64,000 bases of DNA from Tipula vernalis (Eukaryota > Arthropoda > Insecta > Diptera > Tipulidae): the NCBI GenBank assembly GCA_958295665.1, contig OY282558.1:181824015-181888014 (forward strand). Reading direction: 5' to 3'. The position numbers and the translations under genes are program-made. The notes beneath the pieces were generated by a model that worked only from the letters and a program-made list of their open reading frames with translations, made no database searches and was not told where the DNA came from. The first letter of the stretch is position 1. Every line of letters begins with the position of its first letter. Below, one piece after another: positions 44,241 to 54,900 of the stretch.

Positions 44241-44803
44241 ACTGACCAGTTTATAATAACGATTTTTTTTTTAAAATACCGAAATAAAATGAGAGAATGT
44301 AGCTTATCGACACGACCACGCCCTTCGTATAGCGTTACAATTCGTTATAATAATTAAATTTATGTTTGAGAAAAATTTACATGCAGTAATGCCGTTAAAT
44401 TTACCGTTACGTTACACAATTTTAGCAAATAAAAATCTATTTAAAATGACAGTTTACAATATCGTGTGGACACTTACTTGAACGTATATTTTGCTGCTGT
44501 TGGTTGTAATTACAGTTGATCCGCGACCTGCTGCACGATGATGTTCACCCCGTGTTGATTTGTTAACCGTGCGTGTTTTTGCACCGCTATATGCCCTCTT
44601 AAACGCGGAATGCAACCATGCGCTGATGTTAACAATGTTGCTAAATGTTGTACTGGGTTGTTATCCTCGATTGCCACTCGGTAATTAATTTTTACCAGCG
44701 CGTTTTTTTTGTTGAACAAAATTTTTGTATGTGTCGATTTTTGTCGCACTTAATTATGCCGCCGTTGTTACTTTGCACAAGCCGTACGTTTTAAATTGTC
44801 GAA
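44241..44803 (-). other. gypsy 5' leader
   Basis: Untranslated leader between the primer-binding site and gag. A 79-residue open frame (44510-44749) has no recognised motif and may be a by-product. Several out-of-frame ATGs precede gag. Confidence 0.5.
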
Positions 44804-44811
44804 GGTCACCA
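44804..44811 (-). promoter_or_regulatory. putative primer-binding site
   Basis: In element orientation TGGTGACC lies four bases inside the 5' LTR. It is complementary to a tRNA 3' end GGTCACCA. CsRn1-like elements are known to use tRNA-Trp with this start, but the complementarity does not clearly extend past eight bases. Confidence 0.5.
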
Positions 44812-44815
44812 ACTA

Positions 44816-45308
44816 TGGGGGTATGAAACTGTCCTCCCAATTATATTTTAGGTTAACGTACTCCGGCTTGATACCAATCAGCACCCGCCAATGCTTCCGC
44901 GAAACACAAAACTTTTGAATTAAAGTATTATTTGTATTTACTTTATTTAATAAATATTTTTTGTTATATACAGAAATACGATACGTAGAATACGATCGTG
45001 TCCACAGTGTCAACTATTTTTAAATTAATAAACTTGATATTAATTGAAATACAATTTTTTACAAAAGAACTAAACTCAAAATGGCGTCGCCAAACGAAAC
45101 GTGTCGTGTAAATTTTAGATTAATTTTTTGTAGTTCTTTTTCCTTCTACTACTTTATATCGACTGGGTGATCGACTTTCTTTTTTTTTTATTCGTATGCC
45201 GGGTGACGACGAAACTTTAATGGGCTGCGCACCGCAAATATGACAGCTGCTGCCAATCGTGTTAAACACTGGCACTATTACTGTTGACTACTTCATTGCG
45301 TCGCCACA
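44816..45308 (-). repeat. gypsy 5' LTR
   Basis: 493 bp with the same ends as the 3' LTR and three visible substitutions. It should hold the promoter of the element. GAGATT follows it at 45309. Confidence 0.93.
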
Positions 45309-45906
45309 GAGATTCCACCTAGTAGAAAATTTTTAAACTGAGGTAGCTGATAATTTGACGTTCGAAATTGTTGTAAACAATTCCAATTTTGAACTGTAAT
45401 CACAATTTTTACCTATCAGATTGCTAATAATTGTAAATAATTCCAATTTTGGATTATAAAAACAATTTTTAATTATCGGATTGCAAAATTTTCTTTCGTC
45501 GCATTTATGAGAAATGTCATTTTGCCAGTTGCCTCATTTTAACTTTTTTCCTCGAGAGGCGCTTTCTCTACTTTTACAATCGTCCATAAAAACAAAATAA
45601 CAAAGTTTTACTGCCACACAAAAATCGGAGATGCGCACACGAATTAAGAAATCAAAATGGTGTCTTTTTGAGTTGAGTTGAGTTAACTACAAGATTACTC
45701 GACTCCGTTTATAGTAAAATATAAACCTAGGTTCAAACCAGGTTGAACCCTAAGCATAAACATACTCTATGGAAGTAGAAATACAAATAAGAAAGTGCGT
45801 GGTGTGATATAAAAAAATAAGCATCGTTCACATATCGCAATCGTATCTTTTTTCCGAATCGGTTTTTTTGTTTAGAGGGTAATATATTTCTGTCATAGGC
45901 GGGTAT

Positions 45907-46060
45907 TACATTATTACATTTATATAATTATATAAATATAATTATATTTTTTTACAAAGAAAATACTGTTATATTTTGCTTCTTGAAGCTAAATATAACA
46001 ATATTTTCTTTGTAAAAAAATATAATTATATTTATATAATTATATAAATGTGATAATGTA
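45907..46060. mobile_element. 154-bp hairpin (foldback) MITE
   Basis: TACATTATTACATTTATATA and its near-exact complement bound two arms of about 72 bases that meet at GCTTCTTGAAGC near 45988. Only a few mismatches are visible. The element is almost a complete palindrome, AT-rich, with no coding capacity. Confidence 0.7.
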
Positions 46061-46204
46061 TGTATTTGTATGTTTCAATTATAGATAATTGTGGTTTTTT
46101 ATTCGGTATTTGATTTAATGAAAAACACCGTCATTTGGTGATATATGTTGCTTTTCGAGAGTTGGACAAAATTCTAATATTCAGCCCAAATCATTCAATA
46201 TAAT

Positions 46205-46894
46205 GCGTGATTTACACGTTCCAACAATGTTTTTGAACTTTTTTTGTTGAGACTTAGAGCTACCCGCAATAGAAAATATTTATATGCGATAAAAAGAGAA
46301 AAGTATAAACGAAAATGTCGGTCATGCTATAACTTTTTGGCGGTATAAAATCTACGATGTCGAATAGGGCGATAATACAACTTTATGTTTCAAAATTACA
46401 ACTTTTCTGGCTAAATAAAGCTTTTCGAAAGTAAACTTCCATTTTTAAACAAAAATTTATAAAAAAATAAAACAAAAATGTCGGCCATGCTATAATTTTT
46501 AGGCGGTATAAAATCGACAATGTAATTTTTGACGAATGCCGCAGCGATACCACTTTATTTATCAAAATTACGACTTTTCTTGGCTAAAATGAAAACTGTT
46601 CGAACGTAAATTTTAATTTTTAAATAAAAATTTTAAAAAATAAAAATAAAGCGCTATAAAAATTTTATAAATCGCGTGTTTGTTGTTGTTTGTTTTCATA
46701 AAATATTCTCGGGTGCGGGTCGAATATATTTTATAGTCAAAAAAATTTTTTATCGATACAAAGTTAAAAAAAAGAAAAAGTGTGACAAAATTTTGTTTGT
46801 TTATATATTTGTTTCTGTCTTTCAAATGAAATTTGCGATATACTAATCTCTTCATTTTTTGTTGGGAAACATTGTTGGAACGTGTAAATCACGC
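46205..46894. mobile_element. 690-bp non-autonomous DNA transposon
   Basis: GCGTGATTTACACGTTCCAA, continuing to CAATGTTT (28 bases), is repeated as an exact complement at the right end. Inside, a block of about 165 bases is present twice in direct orientation (from 46312 and from 46479), recognisable by 'atgtcgg(t/c)catgctataa', 'ggcggtataaaatc' and 'caaaattac(a/g)acttttct'. No transposase is encoded. TATAA occurs next to both ends, one base off the left terminus, so the target duplication is uncertain. Confidence 0.75.
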
Positions 46895-47409
46895 TATAAG
46901 GAATTATATCAAAGGTAAATATGATTAATGATATTGAAATCATTTTAAGATTGTCCTTGAAATTATTTAATTATTTCAGAAACAACATTAGAAAATTTTG
47001 CGGCCGCAAGCATAAACGCGGAGAGTATTATAATAATGGTTATGACCCATTGTTATTTGGTTTTTCTGTCTTTATCACGTGTTTAAGTTGAAATTAAAAT
47101 TTTTTTTTTTTTTAAATTTTAAAAATTAATTTTAAAAAACATAAACTTTATTATTTGTTTATTTTTAATTAGGTCTTTTATATATTATTTTTTATGTTTG
47201 GCAAAATTATAGACCTATTCATAAAATTTTTTTAATAAATTTCTATATTAAAACTTTTCCCTTTTTTCCTTACAATTTTTTGCCAAATTTTCGGTTTTTA
47301 AACCATTTTCAAGGCTATGAAAAATTAACTAAAAATAATGATCACAATATTTTTTCACAACAAACTGTGAATAGTGGATGAATTCCACTACCTTGAATAC
47401 TAAGAAATT
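46895..47409. other. AT-rich DNA before the Penelope-like element
   Basis: This may contain the 5' untranslated part of the Penelope-like element. No structure could be defined. Confidence 0.35.
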
Positions 47410-49606
47410 CTCGATAAAATTGACAAGAAAGTAAATATCAGATTACAAAGGAAGAGAAAGACAATACATAAGAAACTAAGAATATTAATTCAAAAGAAGA
47501 ACAACTCTATCGGATCCAATATGAATATCTTTATTATACATTTTATAATCGATTAAACAACCAAACCAACATTCAATTCAACAATGATGAAACTGATTTA
47601 ATGGAAAAAGGTTTAAAATATAATATCACACTACCAAATAACATTAAAAATCAAAATAAACACCTAATGGAAACAGAAAACGCAATTATCAAAACCGGAA
47701 GAACATTCCGAAATAAGAACGTTAATTGTTGATAAATTAATTAATTCTAACCCGATGTACAATCTAAACAATGAAAAGAAGATAGTAGCCGTCTAGCCGA
47801 TATACATACGAAAATTTCCAACAACAATACCATTATAACTAAAGCAGACAAAGGCAATACAATGGTTATAATGAATAAAACCGATTATAACATGAAAGTA
47901 CTGGATTATATTAACAACAACGACATAGTTGAATTGAATGAGGATCCAACAGCCGAATATAATAAAAATATAAAACAACTCATCGATTCTATAAATCTAT
48001 TTAGTGATCGTGATAAAAGATACTATAAAAAGATAAAACCAACAGCACCAACATTGACGGGATTACCCAAAATTCGTAAAAATAATATACCTATCAGGCA
48101 ACTTATAAATGTTACTTCGGCACCAACCTACAAAATTGCAAAATGGTTGAATAAATGGATGACTTTATGTATCAAATTTGACAACAGCCATTCGGTAAAA
48201 AACAATTTGAAACTTGTAAACAAAATTGAAGAGATTCAGATACCACAAAATTCTAAATTATAGTGATGGGCTAAATCGATCTTTTTTGTTGAAAAATATA
48301 TGAGAAAATAAACAAAACAGAACGAAAAAGATCGATTTAGCACATCACTACTAAATTAGCATCTTTTGATGTTACAAATATGTATTCAAATATACCAATT
48401 GGAGAAACGATTGAAATCACCAAATCATTATTGAATACAAACGGAATTACTCCAAATGTTATAGAAGAAATAACAAAATTATTAAAGGAGATTACTTCTC
48501 AAAATTATTTTACGTATGATGATAAATTCTACAAACAATATGATGGACTTCCTATGGGCAGCCCATTATCTGGAACATTGGCAAATATTTATTTAAACAA
48601 TTTTGAAAATAACTACATTTTGAACAACCAAAACAGATTTTACAAAAATATTATATACTGGCACCGATACGTTGATGATGTATTATTATTGTTCAACGGA
48701 ACTGATAGGCAAATACACCTTCTTAAAAATCATATCAACACTATTCATCCAAAAATTCAGTTTACTTTAGAAATGGAACAAAATGCAAATATTAATTTTT
48801 TAGATTTAAACATAAAAAATCAAAATCAAAAACATGCTTTCAAAATTTATCGTAAACCAACCCAAACGGACCAAACCATTGATATTCGATCTAACCATCC
48901 GTGGCATCACAAAATGGCAGCAGATCATCATTTAATTTGTAGATTAAACACCATACCTATGTCTAATGAAGATTATGAAGAAGAGTTCAACACAATTAAA
49001 TATATTGCCCAAAACAACGGATACAAAATAACGAAGATTGAATCAATGAATGAAGCATTTATAAGGAAAATGCGGTACAGACATGAAAGCACACTCATTT
49101 TTAATGATGATGATACCAGCAACCAAAAATTTATAAGTGTGGAATACAACCAAAATTCTAGCAAACATATTAATCAAATTTTTCGGAATTATGGATATAA
49201 AATATCGTACAAAACAAATCACAAATTAGGACAATTTTTAAAACCTCCAAATTCTAACATTTTAGAAACTGGTGTTTACAAATTAATTTGTTCGGATTGT
49301 CCTTCATTTTATATAGGACACACCGGCAGATCATTCGAAATTCGTTTTAGAGAACATGTTCGGGAAATTGGGAAAATTAATTGTAACTCAAATTTTGCTA
49401 TGCATATAAATGGCAATTTACATAATTATGGCAATTTTAATCAAAATTTGGTAGTCTTAAATAAAATGAAGAAAAGTGATAATTTAGACCGAAAGGAGGA
49501 ATTCGAAATTTATAAAAACAGGAACAACCCAAATTTATTAAACAGCAAAATTAACACTTCGGCAAATAAAATTTACGACCTTATATTACAAAATTTACAG
49601 TAAACA
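47410..49606 (+). pseudogene. Penelope-like element: reverse transcriptase plus GIY-YIG endonuclease
   Basis: The plus strand reads a single-protein Penelope-like element. A basic N-terminal stretch (KRKTIHKKLRILIQKK) and LMEKGLKYNITLP are followed by frame breaks before 47790. From there the frame is good: ITKADKGNTMVIM, then LTGLPKIRKNNIPIRQLIN, a 98-base interruption at 48261, then SFDVTNMYSNIP, the RT blocks LPMGSPLSGTLANIYLNNFE and WHRYVDDVLLLF. The C-terminal nuclease reads GVYKLICSDCPSFYIGHTGR followed by EIRFREHV, with the GIY-YIG type Tyr, Arg and later EEFEIY glutamate. These features are specific to endonuclease-bearing Penelope-like elements. The C-terminal 407 residues form one intact frame (48380-49603). 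The interruption and early frameshifts make the copy inactive. Confidence 0.9.
48261..48350. mobile_element. 90-bp hAT-like MITE inside the Penelope RT frame
   Basis: The ends TAGTGATGGGCTAAATCGAT and TAGTGATGTGCTAAATCGAT (complement of the right end) match over 26 bases with one mismatch. CTAAATTA is duplicated exactly at 48253-48260 and 48351-48358. TAGTGATG-type ends and an 8-bp duplication point to the hAT superfamily. The RT frame before and after continues in the same frame if the element and one duplication copy (98 bases) are disregarded. Confidence 0.92.
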
Positions 49607-49704
49607 ACACAGTTTCGAATTTATTAGAATATCAACGTAGCCAAATTGTGAAAATGTTTTTCAGACTATAAAAGCAGAAGAAAATGGATATTTATTTTAG
49701 TATT

Positions 49705-49760
49705 TAAGTTACTGACGATAATACAATTTGTATCGAAATCGATATAATTTTTATAAAAAT
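49705..49760 (+). other. 3' hairpin region of the Penelope-like element
   Basis: After the ORF, CTGACGATAATACAATTTGT ATCGAAATCG contains a short stem (ATACAA/TTGTAT). A hairpin of this kind, followed by TCGAAA, is often found near the 3' end of Penelope-like elements. The element end itself is not defined. Confidence 0.5.
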
Positions 49761-50260
49761 TATATATTTCACAATAAGGAAATAAATTATTTACAAAAAA
49801 CATAAAATATTTTAACTTAATAATAAATAATTTTATTTTGTATAATTTAACAAAATATAAGTTGTTAAATTTATTTTAAATATTTATAGCTAATTAATAA
49901 AATTTTTTATAATACTAATCAACATTTATGGTTTTTATTTTATTTTAATTTCAAAACTATTATTAAAAATATTCGTTTAAATGAATATAAATATTCGTTT
50001 CACTTCGTTTTTATATTATTTTCATTATAAATTTTTGGAAAAACGCTTCGCTTTTGTGGTACAAACAACAATACAGCTAAAATTTATTTTTTAAATATTT
50101 ATTTTAATATTTTATTACCAAACATTTAAAAAATTAAACCACAATCGCACTATTTTTTGGTATTATGTGAATTAAAAATTTAGAGGTTATGTTTTGCTAA
50201 TGTCATAATTTTTTGGTTGTTTCAATCGAACATTTAGCCGAGACATATTTTTGCACTTAA

Positions 50261-50622
50261 GCCTAGTATGCTGTTCAAGTGAAATGCGATTTTCACTGGT
50301 CTCCAAAAATAAGAATCAATCATTCAATTTTGAATTTAAAAACAAAATTAATATTGAATGCAATAGGCGGTTAAAAACAAGAAACTCAAATAATGAAACG
50401 TCAAAATATATCTTTACATTTATCGTCCGGGAAGATAAAAATGAAGTGAAAAATGTGTGGAGATAACATAGCGAAATCTGTATTCTAATAGGAAACCGCC
50501 ATTTCGCTAGGTAAACTTCGTACCGCATAGTGAAACGCAGCGGTGAAATTTTCATTTTCGGTTTCGTTTGTGTCAGTGTTATTATCTGAGAAATTTCATT
50601 TCACTTCAGCAGCGTACCGGCC
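50261..50622. mobile_element. possible MITE with imperfect inverted ends
   Basis: GCCTAGTATGCTGTTCAAGTG at the left and the complement of the right end, GGCCGGTACGCTGCTGAAGT, agree at most positions and are followed by 'gaaatg'. The interior repeats 'gtgaaa' and 'catttcgct' motifs. No target duplication was found, so this is tentative. Confidence 0.4.
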
Positions 50623-51903
50623 TTTATTTAAATTATGATCGATTGGAAAGCGCAATATGTATAAGTAGATACATACCTAGATAATTCACTAAATATCTTT
50701 ATTTACGTTATGTACTCGTAAAAGTATTGCCGTATTGACATCGAATTACCAAGTTTTTGTGTTAATTTGGTTTGTAGGGTAGCGATTTCTTACTTCTTTG
50801 TTAGTTCGACCTTTAAATCCAAAAATAAAAATAATATGCGTGGATTCATTTTTTATTTCACCAAATAGTATAAAGAAACTGGGGTATATGGTTTAGAGCT
50901 AGAAAAAGAAGAGACGTCAAACTTTTTTTTATTTATAAAAAAAAATATTTATATTTATATTAAATTTATTGATAAAGTGCTACAGATCTTAATAGTGATA
51001 AGTTTTACTAGAATAAAGTGAAATTAAATTTGCTAGTTCTTTAAAATTAAGACAAAAGAATTACTTATATAAAAATATATCTGTTTGTGAAACTATGACG
51101 CAGTTTTCATTGTATTAAATTTTTTTTTTTGTTTAAATTTCTTTGGAATTTGGTCTTGAAAATAGTTATGTGTATCGCCAGAATAGGTAAAGTAAGTTAA
51201 TCTAAATCATAATGCCTTTCTTGATCTTATTAAAAGTATTGAAAAAATTCCTTTTTAATTGCTTATTTATTATGCAAGTAAATGAAGATTTTTTTTTACC
51301 AAAAACCTTCGCTATGTTATTTCTTTGTCCTTCGATTAATTGTCACTACCACACATTTACATTTCTTTAAACAAATTGAATATGTATTGTATAACAACAA
51401 CTTTGAACGTACATGTAAATAGCAAACTTCGAACTAATAAATTCTTTACTGTACGGGGCTACGATTTTAATTGGCATGTGTCATCTTATCTTACAAGATG
51501 ACACAGTCTTATTAATTTTATTTCTTGGGGATTGCATTAACAAACTTGACAAAATTGATTGTTTCTACTATTTTATCAGTTATTTGAACTGTATGTTTGA
51601 AATATCCTGTTCTCCATCAGTAAATTACCAAAAAACAAGTCAAACATCTTTATTGCCACTTTTATCAGTAACGAACGCTTATTAAAATGAAGTGTATTAA
51701 TTATTGGCCGATTACGGTCATATTTGTTCACTAAAATGAGAGACCAGTTGCTCCAGTTAAGCAAATATGTAGCTATATAAATTAGGTTAAAATATTTTTC
51801 TAGTATTGATCCGCTTAAACATTATACAGTGAATTGTGACTCACAAGAATAGCTAATAAAATTGAATTGAATATCACTGATTAACTTCTTTTTATTGTTT
51901 AAG
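50623..51903. other. AT-rich DNA upstream of BCAS3/rudhira
   Basis: This probably contains the promoter or first intron of the BCAS3 homologue, but no core promoter motif could be assigned. A perfect 11-base hairpin (GTGTCATCTT ... AAGATGACAC) lies at 51477-51503. The last bases, TTTTTATTGTTTAAG (ending 51903), are a good splice acceptor, so an upstream non-coding exon is likely. Confidence 0.4.
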
Positions 51904-51916
51904 GAAATTAATGTAA

Positions 51917-54900
51917 ATGTCAGCCAATTCACCCAGACATGTTTTGCGATGTGTACCAGTCGTGGTACCACCACAGGCCGTCAACGATCCTACCATCTAC
52001 GACAGCTTTGCGGGTTTCATTGATGTTGCATTGGCTAATACACCGCAAGGCGACCCAAAGGATGCTGTAATTTGGACAAAATTTGAAACTGCTGCTGATA
52101 TAAGTGATTTAAGTTATGGTGATGACTGGGATCTTGAGGGTCGTGTCCCTCCCACATTATTATTAATTATTGGGTATGTTACTGGGATACAAGTATGGGC
52201 AATACCTGCAAATGGTGAAGCTTTTGAAGTATTATCTTGGCGTCATGGATCCGTTAAAGTTCTAAGAATTTTACCTACACCATTATCATGTGATACTGAG
52301 TCGGCTAACGAGCCGGCGGACCAATTTGCGCACAAAAGACCACTAATGGCAATATGTGATAATAGTTCAAGCGGAGGAGCTGGTCTCCAATATTGTTCGA
52401 TAAATTTCATTTCATTGAAATGTAAAGAACAAGTTAAGACAATAAAATTTAAAAATCCTGTTATAGATATATTAGCAAATCGAACATCAGTGGCAGTAAC
52501 CTTTCCGGAAAAAATAGCTGTGTTCGATGCCAGAACTATGGAAGATCGGTTAACTATAACAGCCTGTCACCCAAGTCCAGGGTATTTTACTTTGTTACCC
52601 AAAAATGAATTTAAAAATTAATTATGAAATCGATCTGTTGCAGGTTAAATCCAAATCCGGTAGCTTTAGGGCCTCGATGGATGGCGTACGCTGAACGTCG
52701 TTTAATACCATCAAAACGAAGTAGTGGAGGTTGTGATTACGACGGAGTTTCCAGTTATACAGCTACGGTTTTAAATGCAGCAAAAAGTTTGGGCAAAGGT
52801 TTACGTGAATTGGGTGAGACAATGGCGGCAGGATTTTCGGGTAATGCAGGTCACGGTGGTCAAGTATTTTCTCCTAATTTACCTGGGCCCCAAACAACAG
52901 GAGAGAAAAAACAACCTGGAATCATAACTATTTTAGACATAAAAGTATGGATGGCACATTCTAATTTGGTGTAGTAATAATTTTATAATTTTTTCAATTT
53001 TAGTATCCCATAAATGATGCAAGCCCTGTGTCAGGAGCACCGGTGTCTGCAAATGGAGATGATAGAATAATTGCTCATTTTATTGCACATTCTGAAGCTG
53101 TTGTAGCATTAAACTTTGATAATTCTGGTATGCTGTTGGTTACCGCTGATAAAAGGGGTCATGATTTTCACGTGTTTCGTATACACCCTCATCCGGGAGG
53201 TCCAACTATGTCCGCAGTTCATCATTTATATGTGTTACATCGTGGCGATACGACTGCCAAAGTTCAAGACATTTGTATTTCATTGGATTCACGTTGGGTG
53301 GCCATTTCTACCCTTCGTGGTACAACTCATGTTTTCCCAATTACACCGTACGGAGGAACAGCTGGTGTAAGGACCCATGGATCTTCTCATGTAGTTAATC
53401 GATTGTCAAGATTTCATCGGTCGGCGGGATTATCAATTGATAGTCGTTCAAGCAGTCCTATATCACATCCAGATTATACTGTTTCGCCTTCTATGTCTGC
53501 ATATCCGAATCCAAGAACACCACCATTTCCACATCCAACCGTCGTTGTGCCATTAGCCCAATTAAGACAACCACTCATCCTCTCATCTACTACAGGATCG
53601 ACACAAAATTATACAAAAACTGGTACAGGACAAAGGCAGCGTTTATCATCGCTTTCAGATGAGAGTGCTAAACCTTTAAGAATGTGTACAACTTTCGCCA
53701 GGCCGCGTGCATGGTTACTTGAACTTGGGATATCGCGAGATTCACCAGCTTCCAAAATGCAAAACCGAACAATTGATTCATTATTTATTATGACCGCGTA
53801 TGGAGCATTAATGCAATATGACTTCGATCCAAAACCTGTTTCATGTATACCAAAAGAAAAAGTATGCGATGATACACAAATTCAGTTGGATATTGAAGCC
53901 AAAGCTCAATGGAACTTATTACGGCATGATGATTCAATTGAAATTCAACCTCCCCTACCAATTGATAATATTTTATTGAAAGAGCGATTAGCTGATGGGC
54001 TTAGTTACACAGATGATCGTGTTGAACGTATCGATGAGCGTGATGATGTTTGGTTAGCACAAGTTGAAATAATAACGCATGCTGGACCACATCGTCGTTT
54101 ATGGATGGGCCCCCAATTTATGTTTAAAACATACAATACACCGAGCGGATCATCACTTTCTACAATTGAATCTGAATCAATTGAAATTGGAATTGGAGCA
54201 ACTGGTAATCGTCATACACGGTCGAATCCAGTAAATATGCCCTCGACAACTTCAGGGAATAAATCAGCTGTGTCCGTCTTGATTGAATCGAGTTCGTACA
54301 GTAAGTTTTTTCTTTTTCCCCTTTTTTTTTTTGGAAAATACGTAAATGTTTAAAATACTAATGATGGATTTTTATTTTAGGCAGCATAGAGCAGAGTCCC
54401 AGAATGAATCAATTATATCAAGGTCAATCGACAGAATCAAATTTTACTCTAGGCTCGGGTGATAATCAATTGCGTGAAGATTTGGCTGATGCAATGCGTG
54501 AGTCACCAGGTTTTTCATTAACAGAAGCAGGTAATGACATTTTTTTTAATCAATTGCTTTAAATAATTTCTTTTTTTTTTTTTTTCTTAATTTTATTTTG
54601 TTACATTTGCAATATTTTTTAACGTTAATTTCAATTTTCCTATCTTAAACTTTTGTCTATAATAAAATTTTAATCATGCGTAATTCTAATATTTTAATGT
54701 TCCCAAACAAAAACAATTTGTACAAGACAAAAGAAATTTGTTTACCTATTTAAAAGATGAAATCACAAATATACAAAAACCACTTGATAGTTGTAGTACT
54801 CAAATTTTTTGATTAATTGGCCTTCCCAAATGCAATGATGGTTTAAAATAGTGCATTTCGTTAAGCAATGTTCTTACTATTTTGTGGAGGCACTCCCGTC

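Larger units (their letters stand above)
39752..45308 (-). mobile_element. nearly complete gypsy-type LTR retrotransposon, 5,557 bp
   Basis: Two 493-bp LTRs in the same orientation bound a gag-pol interior on the minus strand. GAGATT is present directly outside both LTRs (39746-39751 and 45309-45314), a 6-bp target duplication. In element orientation the LTR starts TGTGGCGACG and ends CATACCCCCA. I count three base differences between the LTRs, about 0.6%, which implies a recent insertion. Gag and most of pol are open; a small frameshift near 40793 separates the last part of pol. No env-like frame is seen. The Gag finger pattern and integrase type suggest the CsRn1-like group. Confidence 0.93.
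38798..45880. mobile_element. older inverted-repeat element split by the gypsy insertion
   Basis: ACCCACTAAACAAAGCGATTCG at 38798 resembles the complement of the segment ending at 45880 (ACCCTCTAAACAAA then CCGATTCG). Further in, both halves carry inverted matches: 'gagtacgtttatgcta' near 39507 against 'agcataaacatactc' near 45752, and 'tagttaac' with 'tcttgtag' near 39563 and 45685. Removing the gypsy copy and one GAGATT would leave about 1.5 kb. No transposase is recognised. The match is imperfect, so this is an inference. Confidence 0.45.

Noticed and set aside
44510..44749. Extra gene in the gypsy leader
   Set aside because: 79 residues with no motif, in the untranslated leader.
51477..51503. 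Short perfect hairpin as a microRNA precursor
   Set aside because: The stem is only about 11 base pairs, too short for a precursor.
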